DNA from: Mastigias papua
Taxonomy: Eukaryota > Cnidaria > Scyphozoa > Rhizostomeae > Mastigiidae
DNA length: 64,000 nucleotides
Assembly (NCBI GenBank): GCA_964019165.1
Contig: OZ025287.1
Span: 9,003,649 to 9,067,648 of the forward strand
Reading direction: 5' to 3'
This document shows, one piece after another, positions 1 through 42,450 of the stretch; the first letter of the stretch is position 1, and each line of letters starts with the position of its first letter. A model generated the notes under the pieces. It was given only the letters and a program-made list of their open reading frames with translations, did no database searches and was not told where the DNA came from. The translations under genes were made by a program, and so were the position numbers.

Positions 1-30
1 CAAGATATAAAAGTAACAAATGTAACAAAC

Positions 31-29779
<29,749 letters not shown>

Positions 29780-30244
29780 CTACACAAGATGCATACCAGG
29801 AGATTCTTATCACAACCCCACTTTTATTTATTTCAAGCCAAGATCATATTGTCTCCAACCCTAACCCCAACCATAAGCCCAGTACCATTTCAAAGAAGAA
29901 TAAGGTCTACAGAGGTAAAATGGGAAACCCGGGGTAAAGTTCGTAAATGAACATTTGCATCATTATTATTGACACATTACCATGAAAGAGCAAAGTACCA
30001 TGTTTTGACTTGGTATAATACCCCCTATAATAAATTGCATAAATTATGTATGGAAGAGAGACAACAAGTCACTAATTTGCAAAATGGTCACCTGCTCATT
30101 TTACACTGGATTACCCACTTAACCCCAACAGACCCTAAATGAAACGATGAGACCGTCTGAGTGTAGCTCACAATGAATGTGATTTTCACTGAGGGTCTGT
30201 ATGGTGGTTACAACCAGAGAAGGGCAAAATACTTTAGAAAAGTA

Positions 30245-31035
30245 TCATATTACAAGATATGGTTAGTTGTAAGAAAAATTATTTCCCAATTCAAGTAAGA
30301 GTGGTTGTAAGGCGAGTCTTAAGAAATTGCATCATTTACAAGAAGCTACATGGTTCTCCTTCAGAACAATTAATGGCCGATCTTCCAGTATCTAGAGTTA
30401 AAGCAAATGGCTATACGTTCAAGCATACTGGTATAGATCTATTTGTATCAATGGTCACAAAAACTGGATACAGAGCTGGTCGAAGGGCAAAACGTTACGG
30501 TGTCTTGCTTATATGCCTTTAAACTAGAGCTGTTCATAAAGAACTTGCTCATTCACTGTCAGCAGATAGTGTTCTGAAAGCTTTTAACACATTTATCTCA
30601 AGACGATCAAGACCTACGCAGATGTTTTCTGACTTTAGAACAAATTTCGTTAGCACTGCTAAAGAGGTTCAAGGTATATGCACCAGGTGTACAAAGTTTC
30701 TTTCTGAGAGCAACATAGACACCAAACATACACACTTGAAAAAAGATGATAATATTCCCAGAAGGTTCTTATTCAAATGTGGCAAAGATGGCAAAAAAGA
30801 ATATCTACCAACCTTACAACAAAGATCCAAATAGGGTGAAGAAAGAAGAAACATCCAAGAAAATCATACTGCTCCAGTTATGGACCCAACCCAACCTCGA
30901 GGACAATGATTACTTTGGAGAGTAGTGAGCAAAAACCACTGATGACCAAGGAAATGTGAGATCAGCTGATGTCAAGACTGTCAATGATACCAAACAGAGG
31001 CCTATTACAAAATTGATCCGAACCAGTTGACTTGT
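30245..31035 (+). pseudogene. BEL/Pao LTR-retrotransposon integrase fragment
   Basis: Plus-strand frames with stops and shifts. VRRVLRNCIIYKKLHGSPSE and QLMADLPVSRVKANGYTF match the BEL integrase 'vr..l..C..CrrlrgqP..QlMadLP..Rl....pF...GvDlFGP'. FKHTGIDLFVSM is the DDE first-Asp block. TRAVHKELAHSLSAD and FISRRSRPTQMFSDFRTNFV follow, the second-Asp block, with DNGTNF changed to DFRTNF. The C-terminal DNA-binding part is recognisable to about 31,030. No LTRs or RT were found, so it is an internal fragment, antisense to the TRPM gene. Confidence 0.87.
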
Positions 31036-31329
31036 AAGAGTCCAGTTCCTCGACTTGGGGAAGTCTTTCGAACAGTTTTTGTTTCCACTTGTTTAAGAAC
31101 AATTACAGCGTTCGAGATTTGTGTTAGGTTCAATAGAGACTTTATAGACTTACTTTGTCGGGCTCATGTGACTTATAATTGAATAGACGTGAAGTTTTTA
31201 GTTAGTTTCTGGAGAGCTTTAAGGATCGATGGACAGAACACAATTATGAAGTTGAGTAGATATACCTAACAGTTAATATATGTTGGTTTAATTATTTAGG
31301 ATTCCTCTGAAGAAGACACAGTTTGTATA
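31036..31329. other. Junk between two retroelement fragments
   Basis: No frame or repeat recognised between the BEL integrase and the CR1-like relic. Confidence 0.4.
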
Positions 31330-32562
31330 AATTTCTTGAAATATATGAATTATCGTTCAACATGTAATTTGGTTTTCGTAATGGCAATTGAACTGACCAT
31401 GCACTGGTCAGTTTAACTGAGGATACAAATTCTTCCTTGGACATTGGTAGATTTGGTTGTGGAATATTTATTGATCTTCAAAAAGCTTTGTTCTATGATA
31501 ATCTTTCAAGAAAATATGAATACTATGGAATCAGAGGAACTGCTATGAATTGCTTTCAGTCATATTTAAGTGATTTCAAGCTGTTTATTTCAGCATCTTG
31601 TCATTCATTTTCAACTTGTGGCATAATACATGGTGTTCCTCAGGGATCAATGCTAGATCCCTTGCTATTCCTTAATTACATAAATGACTTGCCAAACTCC
31701 TCTAAGTTTTTATTATTTTTCTTATTTTCTGATAACACAAATAGTTACTTCGAACCTGGTGACCTCTGCACACTTATCAGAAAGGTTAATAAGGAACTAA
31801 CAGAAGTCAAATACTGGCTAGATTGTAACTAGCTTGCATTAAATATCAATAAAGCAAATTTTATATTCCTTCATTCGTCTAGAAACAAGATACCAGGCTT
31901 GATAATCCTGAGATTTGGCAAGAGATTATTACAAGTATTATGCATGTTAAAGTATTGGGTATTCTTTTTGATGAGCATCTTTCCAGGAAATAGCACATCA
32001 GTGAGCTCTGGAAAAAGCTTTCCAAAATACCTGGACTGTTCTTTAAACTTAGACATTATATTCCATTCTCTACTCTTTTTTGTCTTTATAACTCACTCCT
32101 ATCATTTTTTCTTATGTATAGCATTATTGTCCGTGATCTTACTTTTGACACTCATCATCAGCCACTATTTTTTCTCTAAAAGAGAACCCTCAGTTACATA
32201 AAGTGCCAAAATATTTACTGCCACATCTGCACCTTTAATCATTCATTAAAGATACTGAAACTTAAGGATATGATTCAATTAGGTGTTTTAATATTCGTTT
32301 TGAAAGGTGTCGATAAACTCACCCATCTATTTTCATAATCACTTTACTCCAAACTCCTCTACCCATAGGTTTGTAACTCGTCAGACAACTAGAGATGACT
32401 ACTCTCTTTCATTGAAAAGGACCTCTCTCTATGAACAAAAAGCATTTCAATATTTTGGTTCAAAACTATGAAATACTATTCCTCTTTTCATTCGTGTTGC
32501 TGGTTCTGTCTCGATTTTTCGCTCTAAATTGAAACTCTGTTTCATTTACTTTTATGTGTGAT
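31330..32562 (+). pseudogene. CR1/Rex-like LINE reverse transcriptase, broken
   Basis: Starts near YKFLEIYELSF and GFRNGN, followed by a stop. Then the 131-codon frame at 31,437 has CGIFIDLQKALFYDNL, GVPQGSMLDPLLFLNYINDL and LFLFSDNTNSYFEPGDL. The catalytic F-A-D-D box is mutated to FSDN, so it cannot be active. Downstream frames keep LALNINKANFIF, VKVLGILFDEHLS, FFKLRHYIPFSTLFCLYNSL and the C-terminal YFGSKLWNTIPLFIRVAGS. The 5' endonuclease is missing, as expected for a truncated insertion. Confidence 0.9.
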
Positions 32563-32699
32563 TGGAAGTTGGTTCATCTGGTCCATCTGTTTTTTTAATC
32601 AGGTTTTAGTTTTTTTGCATTTAAGGGTGAGGACTATCTCTCTCGATTAGTATAGCTATTTGAGAACTCCTCCTAAATCGATCTACGCAATATACAATC

Positions 32700-32760
32700 A
32701 TGTAATATCTTGTATTGTATTCTATAGTATTCTATTGTATTCTATTCTATTGTATTCTAG
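32700..32760. repeat. (TATTC/TATTG)n imperfect tandem repeat
   Basis: About ten copies of TATTCTA/TATTGTA immediately left of the Tigger-like TIR element. Confidence 0.8.
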
Positions 32761-32763
32761 TTA

Positions 32764-33573
32764 CAGTAAAATCTCATTAAGTCACACCCTGGATAAGTCA
32801 GACTTTCGCTTAGTCGGGCTGATTTGCCATTCCCCTTTGATTTGGCCACCAAAATCAGATTAACATACTTCTCTTAAGTTGTACCCCTGGATAAGTCGAG
32901 CTTTCGCTTAGTAGTATCAATTTTGAATGTGCCTCGACCAAAATAATCCGCTTTACTAAGATTACCTACTCAAATTTTTCAATGTTAGAAGGTTTGAAAT
33001 CTTTGTTGGAAATGAAGATGTTAAAGGTTTATTAGAGAACAACATTCTGTTTGAATTGAATTTCGATTGAGGTGTATTATTAATTTTCACATTGTCTCCA
33101 TTGGCACAAGAACAATAGCAGAAAAATACAAAGATTTAAAAAGACGTTTGTAAAGTGTGCTGCAATCTCAAGGGCTCATGGATGTCCAAAACATACGTAG
33201 TTCTGGATGGACTAAAGGGAAATCTACGATTTCTGATGAAGCAGAGGTAGATAACTAGAATCCAACAGGCTATTGAAATACTTGTTAACTTTCCATGTTC
33301 ACAGAAAGTGGAGAAATATGAGCAAGGACTTTGAAAGACTAATTAAAGTTGCTTATTGTTTTCAAAATGCAGTGGAAAACATAGTTGCCTTTAAATCCTT
33401 AATATAATCAATAGAAATATGATTGCGTATTATATTTGTATCAACACTTTGAAGATGGCTAAGCATATCTCAAGGAAATCCAACATAGTAACAGATTAGG
33501 TTAACTCTGGCATTCGTTAACTCTGATCAATTTCATATCTCCCTTGAAAGTATGACTTAACGGAATTCTACTG
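32764..33573. mobile_element. 810-bp pogo/Tigger-like TIR element
   Basis: Left end, preceded by TA, reads CAGTAAAATCTCATTAAGTC; right end read inversely CAGTAGAATTCCGTTAAGTC. These are the CAGTARAAYCTCGTTAAGTC-type ends of pogo/Tigger elements. Two copies of GGATAAGTC..GCTTTCGCTTAGT lie subterminally. The right flank is TG rather than TA. No transposase frame remains, so it is non-autonomous. Confidence 0.7.
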
Positions 33574-36240
33574 TGTGTAGAATTGTATGTAGGATGATTG
33601 ATAACGCAAGCCAGCAGATTTTTGCCTCTTTGATGGAGAAATCAGACATTTTGGGTACATTATAATTCATATTTTGAATTTTCTCTGATCTACTAAGATG
33701 TTAGAAGGTTATGATCCTGTCTCAAAAAAGAAGCAATCTTTTGTCAGTTTTGCTTTTAGAATTTCTATTGTTTTGTTTATATCCATAACCTATTTGTTTA
33801 ACTAAAGACTCATTTGAGGATAGGTGAGGCCTGATATACAGTAGGGAATTGAGTTCATAATCATTTTCCGTTATGAGAAATCGTGTTTTATTCAAGAGTT
33901 AAATTATCATATGCTAAAGTATTATCAAGTTAGTTGTGTATAGCATGTTGCACAAAACTCATGACTTCAACTTGAAGATAGTGCTTTAATGATGCCGACC
34001 AGTTTTGTTATATATGTGAATTTTTTACTGTACAAAATCAGAGACGAAACATCAGTGTCTCTGTGAATAAGTTTTACGGTGCTTATTTCAATATGAGAGA
34101 AGGAGACTAAGATAAGTCGTGGCCCCCTCATATTATTTGTGAAACACGAGTGACAAATCTAGGAAGTTGGTTGAGAAGTAAACGGTATGGAGAGAGCCTC
34201 AGAATCGTACAACTTATTGATATTTTTGTATTGTTGGAATGAAAGGGTTCATTGTGATTACAAACTTGAAATAAGCCATTAGACCAGTACTTCATCACAG
34301 TGGTATCCATGTATTACAAGATGGGGTAAACAAGTAATGGCATATTATTGTAGGAGTTTTCAAAGACATTGCATTTATGTTTGTATCGCAGGAGTTCTAA
34401 AACAAGAAAGTTTATTCCCCATTGATACATGCAGACAAAAATTATTTTAAATTTGCAATTTAACAATTTCTTTAGCGCTAGTTTTTTGTCTTATTTAGTT
34501 TAACATATTCCTTCTTGCCCTTGAGCCATTTAAAGTCTCTTACGTCAAAATCGAAAATAGTTCGTATCCAACTTTTAATTAAAATATTACATTTCAAGAA
34601 ATCCTTGTCTTGCAATATTTAAAAAACTTTATATGATAGGACAAATCTAATGTCATTTTTAGGTATAACGAACTGAATTCAGACTCATACACATCATAGT
34701 ATTAAAGGGGCTTGCAAAAAATATTTTCTTGCTGGTTGCTGGCCGTTGTAATCAAATGAAACTGATATTGAACTGAAAACTGAATAAGATACTAGGTGTG
34801 GTCATGTGTGCAATCCACAGAAGCAGCCCCCTTTCCTACCATATAAGGAAAGCTAGATAAGTACTTTATAATTAGGTTTACAATATCTAAAAAATGACTG
34901 CAATGACCCAATGCGATGCCTTATTTGAAATCCAAGTATGATACGTTAGAGTTCTAAATTGGTATGTAGAGGGTGTTTGGGTGTCCTAAAAACATTTATC
35001 TCCTTCACTGCACGTTTGGCATTTCATTATTGATGGAAATAATGCTAGAACTATATATTTATGATGTTGGTGAGTGAGACTACATTTACCAATACAATCA
35101 TGGCAGATGACCTTACGCTTTGCTAATAACTATTTTCAATTACCCTATTTTCAATTACCTTGTAGCCCACCTTGGTTCTGGAGCCATCTGCAATTCCGGG
35201 TATATCTGCGTCCTATTCCGATGTCTTTGAAGCAATTTAGGGTAGCATTGGATCTGAAACTAAGGATTTGAAAAATTTAGCCACTTGCATTGAAATCAAA
35301 AAGAAATAGAAACATATTTTCAAACTATCAATACCCAGAGATGAAGAGGAGGGGAGACCCATGGGAATTAGCCCGCTAGCTGCAAATAGAACGGGATGGA
35401 ATCCCCTACCCTTAGAAAACGGTACTTTTTGTATGTTCTCGACGGACTCATTCTTATGTAAACGTTACAGTTCACAAAATTTACGGTATTAAAGCCCATT
35501 CTTTAGTATACCTCATGCTTAGTTTCTTATAAAAATATTTGTATGAAGGAGCTCGGCGCCACTGCATAGTATTAAAATATATAATAATCATGAGAGACGT
35601 TTGATGACCAATATAGGGCCAACCCAATTGCCAAAGTAGGGCCTGTGGGTGTTCCACATCCCTCCCCCCAATTATGCAGAGGCATAGTTGGTGATTTTTG
35701 GCTTGTCAGTGCAATTTGGCATATTGATGTGGCAAATGATGCTTGTAGATAATATGCATGGAAATAGGCGAGTGATAATTTCGGTAAATCTCGTTGCTTC
35801 ACCCCCTTACCTCTTCTACCCACTGCAAAAGTCATTCGACACATCACTGTGTGGTATTTTGAGAGTTAGCCGTAATTACCTAACGCCTAACGAGTAGTTG
35901 TCCTAAGGTACCTTTGAACCTTTGTATTTAATTGTACTATAATTATGTTTTGAAAGTGTGCATAGAATCGATTGATAAAAATAGCATGAACTTGCAAAAC
36001 TAATCAACTTTAAACGTACTGAATATCGTTTCCAATAACTGCAAAGACTACCTGTGGTAAACATCATATATAGAAGAAATTATGGCATCATAGTACATTC
36101 ACGAACTGCTTATAAAGTATTATATACTTACTTCTTAGAGTATATTGCTTAAGCGACGCATGAGTAATATCTGAAGATCTAACTCTAAACTTCAACCTAG
36201 AAGAGAGGATGCAAGATCCTAGGTTAGTTTCTTATCTATT
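33574..36240. other. Intergenic/intron sequence, little recognised
   Basis: AT-rich. Apart from the possible TRPM exon at 35,171-35,253, no coding exon or terminal repeat was found. Frames at 34,128 and 35,572 (minus) lack motifs. Confidence 0.4.
35171..35253 (-). CDS. Possible further 5' TRPM exon
   Basis: 83 nt between GTTTCAG and GTGGGC. One open frame ends in phase 1, which would complete the Glu codon at the start of the exon at 29,779, and reads NATLNCFKDIGIGRR then YTRNCRWLQNQ. TRPM N-termini have a Cys-rich patch here, but no exact motif is seen. The connecting intron would be 5.4 kb and contain the BEL and CR1 relics. Confidence 0.3.
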
Positions 36241-36254
36241 GTAAATAAAAGATG

Positions 36255-36440
36255 ATTGATGTATAATCAAGGTCGAATTTTCATTGGCTATTGTAGAGCT
36301 CCCCTTTAGATCATGTGACCATGGCGAAAATATTGCAGAGAAAGGCAAACCAGATGTGAAACGAGAAAATTTTCCTTATATTTCCCATTTGTTTCTAGAC
36401 AAAGTGGTGCATGGCAACGGCGATGTAAACAACTAAGAAT
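36255..36440. repeat. Dispersed repeat, third copy (partial)
   Basis: Shares AATTGGCTATTGTAG-like and ATGTGACNA-like words, a GAAAATTTTCC core and a final ATGTAAACAA with the copies at 55,834-56,180 and 61,085-61,455. Confidence 0.55.
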
Positions 36441-36806
36441 AAAAGACATTATATCTACCACTGAGAGGGGCTTAAAACTCCCAGCACTCGGTTCACTACA
36501 AGGGTGGGTGGAGCAAAATCAATAGAAATGCAAACACGACAGGCTTGATAACTAATTATCTATTTTTAAATGTAAAATTAGTCTTGTATGATAAAATACT
36601 GAACAAATACTAGCAATCTGGTTGGTTTCTTTTACTTTAGTGAAATTGACCGAAAAATTAGGCTTCACTTTTGGGTCAATTTCATAGACAAGGACGCTGC
36701 AGATGGGAGCGGATGGGGCAAGTGTTCTTCCTGCAATTCATGTGAAGGACACCTGCCCTTTGATGGAGAATTTCATCTTTGTATCCGTTCTTAATCCGGC
36801 TTAAAT

Positions 36807-36879
36807 GATGATGATGATGATAATGATGATGATAATTATGATGATGATGATAGTGATGATGATGTATGTATGTATGTAA
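36807..36879. repeat. (GAT)n/(GTAT)n microsatellite
   Basis: Imperfect GATGATGAT run followed by three GTAT units. Confidence 0.9.
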
Positions 36880-37518
36880 TCGTTATGTGCTACAGAAACT
36901 TATCACCATCATGAGATAAGTAGACATAAAATAGCGTAGAAGTAGTAAACGAAAGCTATAATCTATTTAAGTTATTGTCATAAACGCGTTTTTATAAGGA
37001 ACCACTTTATAAGGAACCTACATGTAGAATGCCAAAATATCTAAAGAACTTATACAATTAAAGGAAAATTGCGAAAGGAACTTTTCAATTTAAACAATTC
37101 TTATCCCAGCAAACAATCAAGAATTAGGAAGCCGATTCAATTAATTTGCAACCAAAACCAGCATAGATCGCTTCCTGTTCTTGTGTCAAGTGCTTCATAT
37201 TTCGATGGCAAGGTCCCCCTGGACTGGGGAAATTTGACTCTGTGCCCCCCTACAGAAATGAATTATATAGATATATATAGTAATGACTCAGTGCAATCTT
37301 TAGAATCCCCCAACTCAGGAACATTTATAGGGCACGTCGTAACAATGTGGCCTGTCAGCGTTACTGTTTCACAGGTGACCCTAGATGGCTCCTCTATTGA
37401 GGAAAGCTATCTAAGCTAACTATCTAGCTATCTTGGAACGATATCTTGTATTTAGCCTGACGATTGGAAACATGAAACTTAAAGTTGCTACAGCGCGTTT
37501 TTGATCACTATTTTATTC

Positions 37519-37793
<275 letters not shown>

Positions 37794-37804
37794 GAATAAA
37801 CAAC

Positions 37805-37920
37805 AAATATACTTTTCTGTCAGTAAACGTTTCGATTAGAATCTTCATCAGTACTCTGTACTGGTGAAGAGTACTGATGAAGGTTCTAATTGAAACGTTT
37901 ACTGACAGAAAAGTATATTT
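37805..37920. repeat. 116-bp palindrome with hammerhead-like core
   Basis: Inverse arms start AAATATACTTTTCTGTCAGT and meet near 37,862. On the plus strand CTGATGA (37,874-37,880) is followed by AGGTTCTAATT and GAAAC (37,892-37,896); on the minus strand CTGATGA, AGATTCTAATC, GAAAC. Box 1, a short stem II (GAU/AUC) and box 2 of a hammerhead ribozyme are therefore present on both strands. It lies beside a (TA)n tract, as Penelope-like retroelement ends do. No clear cleavage triplet was found, so activity is doubtful. Confidence 0.65.
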
Positions 37921-38222
37921 GTGTTTTATTCTATGTATACAATTTATATACGTTGTGGATGCGGCTTAGGATCAGTTTATATATATTGGCTGTGCCCCCC
38001 TTGCGAATTCAAGCTGGCTGCGGGCCTGAAAATCAAAGGAAAATTCAGAACTTCAATGTTTGCTTTTATCTGTATCAGATGTATGGAGCTATTAGTACTA
38101 CAATTTGACTATTCGAGGTCCAAAAATAAGGAACTTTAACACTTATAACAAAGAGCGTGTATTTTATCTAACTATTTAATGATAAAAATGACAAGTTGCA
38201 AATATCAAAGCGATCTGGTCTG

Positions 38223-38370
<148 letters not shown>

Positions 38371-38871
38371 ATGGTACAGATCTGTCGCTAAATTGGCAGA
38401 TTGATTTTTGTCATTAACGCCCGTATATCTCTTAATTGCCTACCTTAGGAATTTTTTGTGGTAAATAAATAATTGATTCCAACGCCAGTATGATTCAGCA
38501 ATTATTGTAAGTACATTTATTTACATAATCAAAACCATAGATATATAAATCTAAACAAGTACAGCTGCTTTTCAAAGAGGCTGTCTTTGCATTACTCTAC
38601 TTCTGCAACTCCCTCAATTTAACTCTGAACGAGCCTAATGCAGTGGAATCTTTCATCCACTTTAAAACCCCGCCCAAAACTTGCCCCATTGTATGCAAAG
38701 GAGTCTTTGCAGTATTCAGGACGAAGGTGAGAAGTTTCAAAATCACCTACCTTTCATGATATCTAGAAACATTTGACCTTGTAGTGAATAGATCTTAGAA
38801 GTTCTCAAGGGAGCGTTTATTTTCACCTTGCAAGTAGTAATTAAGCCAACCGCTTACCCAATCAACTTGCC

Positions 38872-39130
38872 GACAGCTTTTACAATAGCTATAAGTCTGT
38901 TAGACAGCTGGGGTTCCTTGGTCATGTGTTGAGACGGAATGGCCTGTGACCACTGACGGAAAGAGAGCACGGGGAAGACAAAGACAAATACATGGATGGG
39001 ATCAAGGAAACAGCAAATATTCAAACAACAGATGAAGTTTTGAGAACTATACATGATAGAAATGTATTGAGATCCATTGTAGCCAACGTCAACCTGGACA
39101 CGGCACTGCGGTAAGGAAAGGTATAGGTGT
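38872..39130 (+). pseudogene. 3' end of an APE-type LINE
   Basis: Plus-strand frame reads RQLGFLGHVLRRNGL, then a stop, then GIKETANIQTTDEVLRTIHD and LRSIVANVNLDTAL-R. This matches LINE C-termini ('rqlrflGHvlR..gle....G...G.R.rGr...', ending 'D..rwr.mv.nv...h.T'). Only the last ~85 codons remain. Confidence 0.7.
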
Positions 39131-40620
39131 GACAATCCTACATACATAATTTGGCACGCCCCTGAGCAAATTGTATCACACTATACAGCAATTACTCTAC
39201 AAGTGCCTCGTGCCCCCCCCCCCCAAGTTTTCTCGCGATTAATTGTTACTTAAGTGTTACCTACCTACGGTATACACATTTTTTATAAGAATGGAGTCCA
39301 TAGGAATATTGAAGCTTAAAATCCCTGAAATTTAAGAATATTGTAAGAATAATGCAAGGGTCAAGCTTCATCAAGGCTTAGACTTTTTGCTTATTTGAGT
39401 TTTCTATAGAAAACAAAACAAGTGCGAGCTCCGTTTATCTGGGAGATATTATGAGACACCAAAACATATGCATCCAATCTGATACTATAATACAGCTATA
39501 AATAGCTCTGGATAGTGCTCCCAGTTGTCTAAATATCTATACACACATATACAAGTACACCATAATGCTCATTACATCATTTCTCACTCAAAAATTATGC
39601 ATCGTGAAACTTCTCAAGTTTAAAAAGTTATTTATGTCAAAATCTATACCAAAAATGTCAACAACTAGTATTATCTGAACTGATCTTGTACAACCCACTT
39701 TATGCCAGATTTTGGGAACAGTCAGGTGTGGTATCGGTTGCTCCATATATGGACAGAACTCTCATCCATTCTATGATTGAAGAAATGTAATGTGCCAACT
39801 ATCATCATTTTCTGAAAAATCTATCCAGGAATCATTATCAATACAACAAATATTGCAAAAGTATAATAAATGGGCATAATAGAAACTATTGAAAGCTAAT
39901 GGATGGAGAGACTTACATTGAACATTAGCTGCCCAATATTACATTACCTCAATTTCCTGATACTTTGCTAAGTATAATCATTAGAAGTGCTACTCTATAT
40001 GATACATAACACAAGATTCATAACTCTATTGAGAGGCACAATCAAAGATCATTTATTCTTAAGCACTTTATTATTGTTATGTTGAGTACCATTTACTCCG
40101 AGCATGCACAGAGACTATTCTTCATTTTAATATTTGTTTACACGCGATTTATTAATCAGTCGCTTTTTACACAAATATACACATGCAGCTACAAAATCTA
40201 TCGCATTCTTGTACAATACCTTATGGCTTATAATAGCCCAAATTCAATAAATTCAGCATTTAGTCTTAGTCATATGCAGAGAGAGCACAAAAATTTGTCC
40301 CTAAATTACTTTATTTCTTGACCATTAGTTACAGACGAAAGGGAATTAGTCAGCTCATGATATAAGATATAGCTTTCGCAATTTATGATCAAATGTAACT
40401 AGTACTTCCTGAAAACCTAAGATAGAAAGGATCCTTACAAGAATAATGTGCACATACCAACCAGTGTTCCATGCAATGAAAGTGATTTCTATATTGATGC
40501 AACTTTATTCCGCAGTTAGGGCGTTCGTCCTAGCTAAGATGACCTCTATGTGGTCGTCAAACACGATCAATTTCCTTTTTCCCCTTTTGCTTTTGGCTAC
40601 TCGCCATTTTTTGCATAATC
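39131..40620. other. Intergenic, nothing recognised
   Basis: AT-rich; a C-tract at 39,214-39,225. No credible frame or terminal repeat. Confidence 0.45.
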
Positions 40621-42450
40621 CAGGGGCGTCGAACACGGGGGGGCCGGGGGGCACTGGCCCCCCCCCCACTTTTTAGCAGTGGAGCATAAAAGGAAAAAGT
40701 ATAAAAAATATTGAAACAATAAACTGATTCCTTTTTCACAAGATAGGATCCGGTCCTTACTTTCATGTTGTCCCAGCATGTCTGACATTTCATATGGACC
40801 ATTTAATTAGAAGTCCCTCTGTCTGAACGGGAGCATGAGGACAGCGAAGAAAACTTGTTCAAACCAGAAAGCCTCTCAAACTTATCTACAACTCGTTGGA
40901 CCGTTCGTGCTGATTGCTTTCGGCGAATCATTGATAACTATGCTTCTCTCTATAAACTTTGGCTGTCATGTTTATCATAGTCGCTGGAAACGGATATCAA
41001 ATCCAGAGTGATTGGGTGCAAATCTCAAATGGAAAAATTTGAATTTTACTTCGCTCTACACCTAAGCCACAAGCTATACGCCTTGACTGACAATTTGTCA
41101 AAAACTCTTCAATCGCACAAAATGTCAGCTTTATCAGGGACAAGAAATGCTGAATTAACCAAGAAAACATTTGAAACCATGCGCAACGATGAAAGTTTTG
41201 TTTTATTTTATGAAACAACGGTTAGAAAGGCTGAAAAGCATGATTTTATCCAGGAGCCAAGCTTGGCTCGAAAGCCGCGAAAAGAACCAAATTATTCGAT
41301 ACTTCAGTACCTGTATGGAAACGCATCAGGTGTGGCAAATTGCACACATGCTACAGCTCAAGACCACTTTCGGAGAATCTACTTTGAAGCCATTGATTGC
41401 ATGATTTTCGCTCTGAGTGAAAGATTTAGTAAGCCTTGCATTTGCATGCGTTTGCTAATATGGAAACATTATTACTAAAATCTATTGCTGGAGAGGAGAT
41501 CAATGATGAATTAGCCTGGATGCATTCAAGGTATACTGATGATGTAGACGTAAGTGCTTTGAAGACTGAGCTTCTAGTTTTAAACAGAATTTCAAGGAAA
41601 AGGCCAACCACTTCAATGACATCTTAAAAGCTATGGAAGAAACAACTTCAGACCCCAGATTGTTGTGTCCAAATGTTATGATTGTAATTCAACTGCTGCC
41701 CATAAACCCCGCCACATGTACTACCCCAGAAAGATCATTTTCTGTCGCAAGAAGAATCAACACCAGGCTGCGATCGAGCATGACACTCTCAAGGTTCAAT
41801 GCCTTATCTTTCCTGCACACATACAAGGATTTGTTAGATGGTTTGGATGTAATCAGCGTTGCCAATGATTTTGTGTCGTTGAATAGTGAGAGATACAACA
41901 ATTTTGGAACTTTTACCAAATCTGATTTGTAACTATATTTCAGATAGAGTTTTTGTGCAAATATTTTCTGAAAGCATTAATTTACAAAGGAATCGCTCCA
42001 TTTTTGTCAGTGGCAGCATAGGTCTGGTTTAGGCAGATTTGATGCGTTGGAGTAATTGGTATGCTTGTAGGAAAAGGTGCATTTATGAATGAAACCTTGC
42101 TTTCGGTACTTTAAATGTCACTGAACGCATTTAACTGAATGCTTTCACATCATGCATATGGTAAAAGCATCTAACTAATATTAATATACTAGAATCCTTT
42201 GTTATAAAACATGCTACTTTGTAGAAGTTATATGATGAAGATGTAATGAAATAAGATGTTGAACTTTTATCATTCAACATATTTTTTTAGAACAAGGTAC
42301 CACAAAAGACCATGTCCTACGTGTTCATATTTCAAAAACTTTAAAATGTGATGCTCTAGCCAACACAAAAAGCAGAATTCCGAGCTTATCCGCAACCCTG
42401 GTGAATCCGATTAATTAGCCCCCCCCCCCCCCACTTTCAAAATCATAGAT
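40621..42450 (+). mobile_element. hAT transposon remnant
   Basis: Begins with CAGGGGCGTC and a G-rich then C-rich tract (40,621-40,670), the style of ZMYM1-like hAT ends. A matching inner right end (C-tract then ACTTTCAAAATCA) is near 42,420-42,440, but the outer right terminus and target duplication were not found. It carries the transposase relic at 40,800-41,932. Confidence 0.6.
40800..41932 (+). pseudogene. hAT transposase (ZMYM1-like) relic
   Basis: Frames shift several times. LSNLSTTRWTVRADCFRRII (about 40,865) is the hAT 'L..tRW..R..a' block. Then LSHKLYALTDNLSKTLQ, FRRIYFEAIDCMIFALSERF and VYANMETLLL-like pieces follow. At 41,690-41,930 the dimerisation domain reads NPATCTTPERSFSVARRINT and LRSSMTLSRFNALSFLH ('PatcatsERsFSamrriKt.lRstM...RLnaLa.lh'). 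Dead by frameshift. Confidence 0.87.

Noticed and set aside
30259..30834. Host gene
   Set aside because: Recognised as a BEL/Pao integrase fragment with stops and a mutated second catalytic block.
35572..35847. 91-codon minus-strand ORF as a TRPM N-terminal exon
   Set aside because: No TRPM motif and no suitable splice phase.
37069..37419. 116-codon plus-strand ORF
   Set aside because: No motif, no splice context, unusual composition; probably chance.
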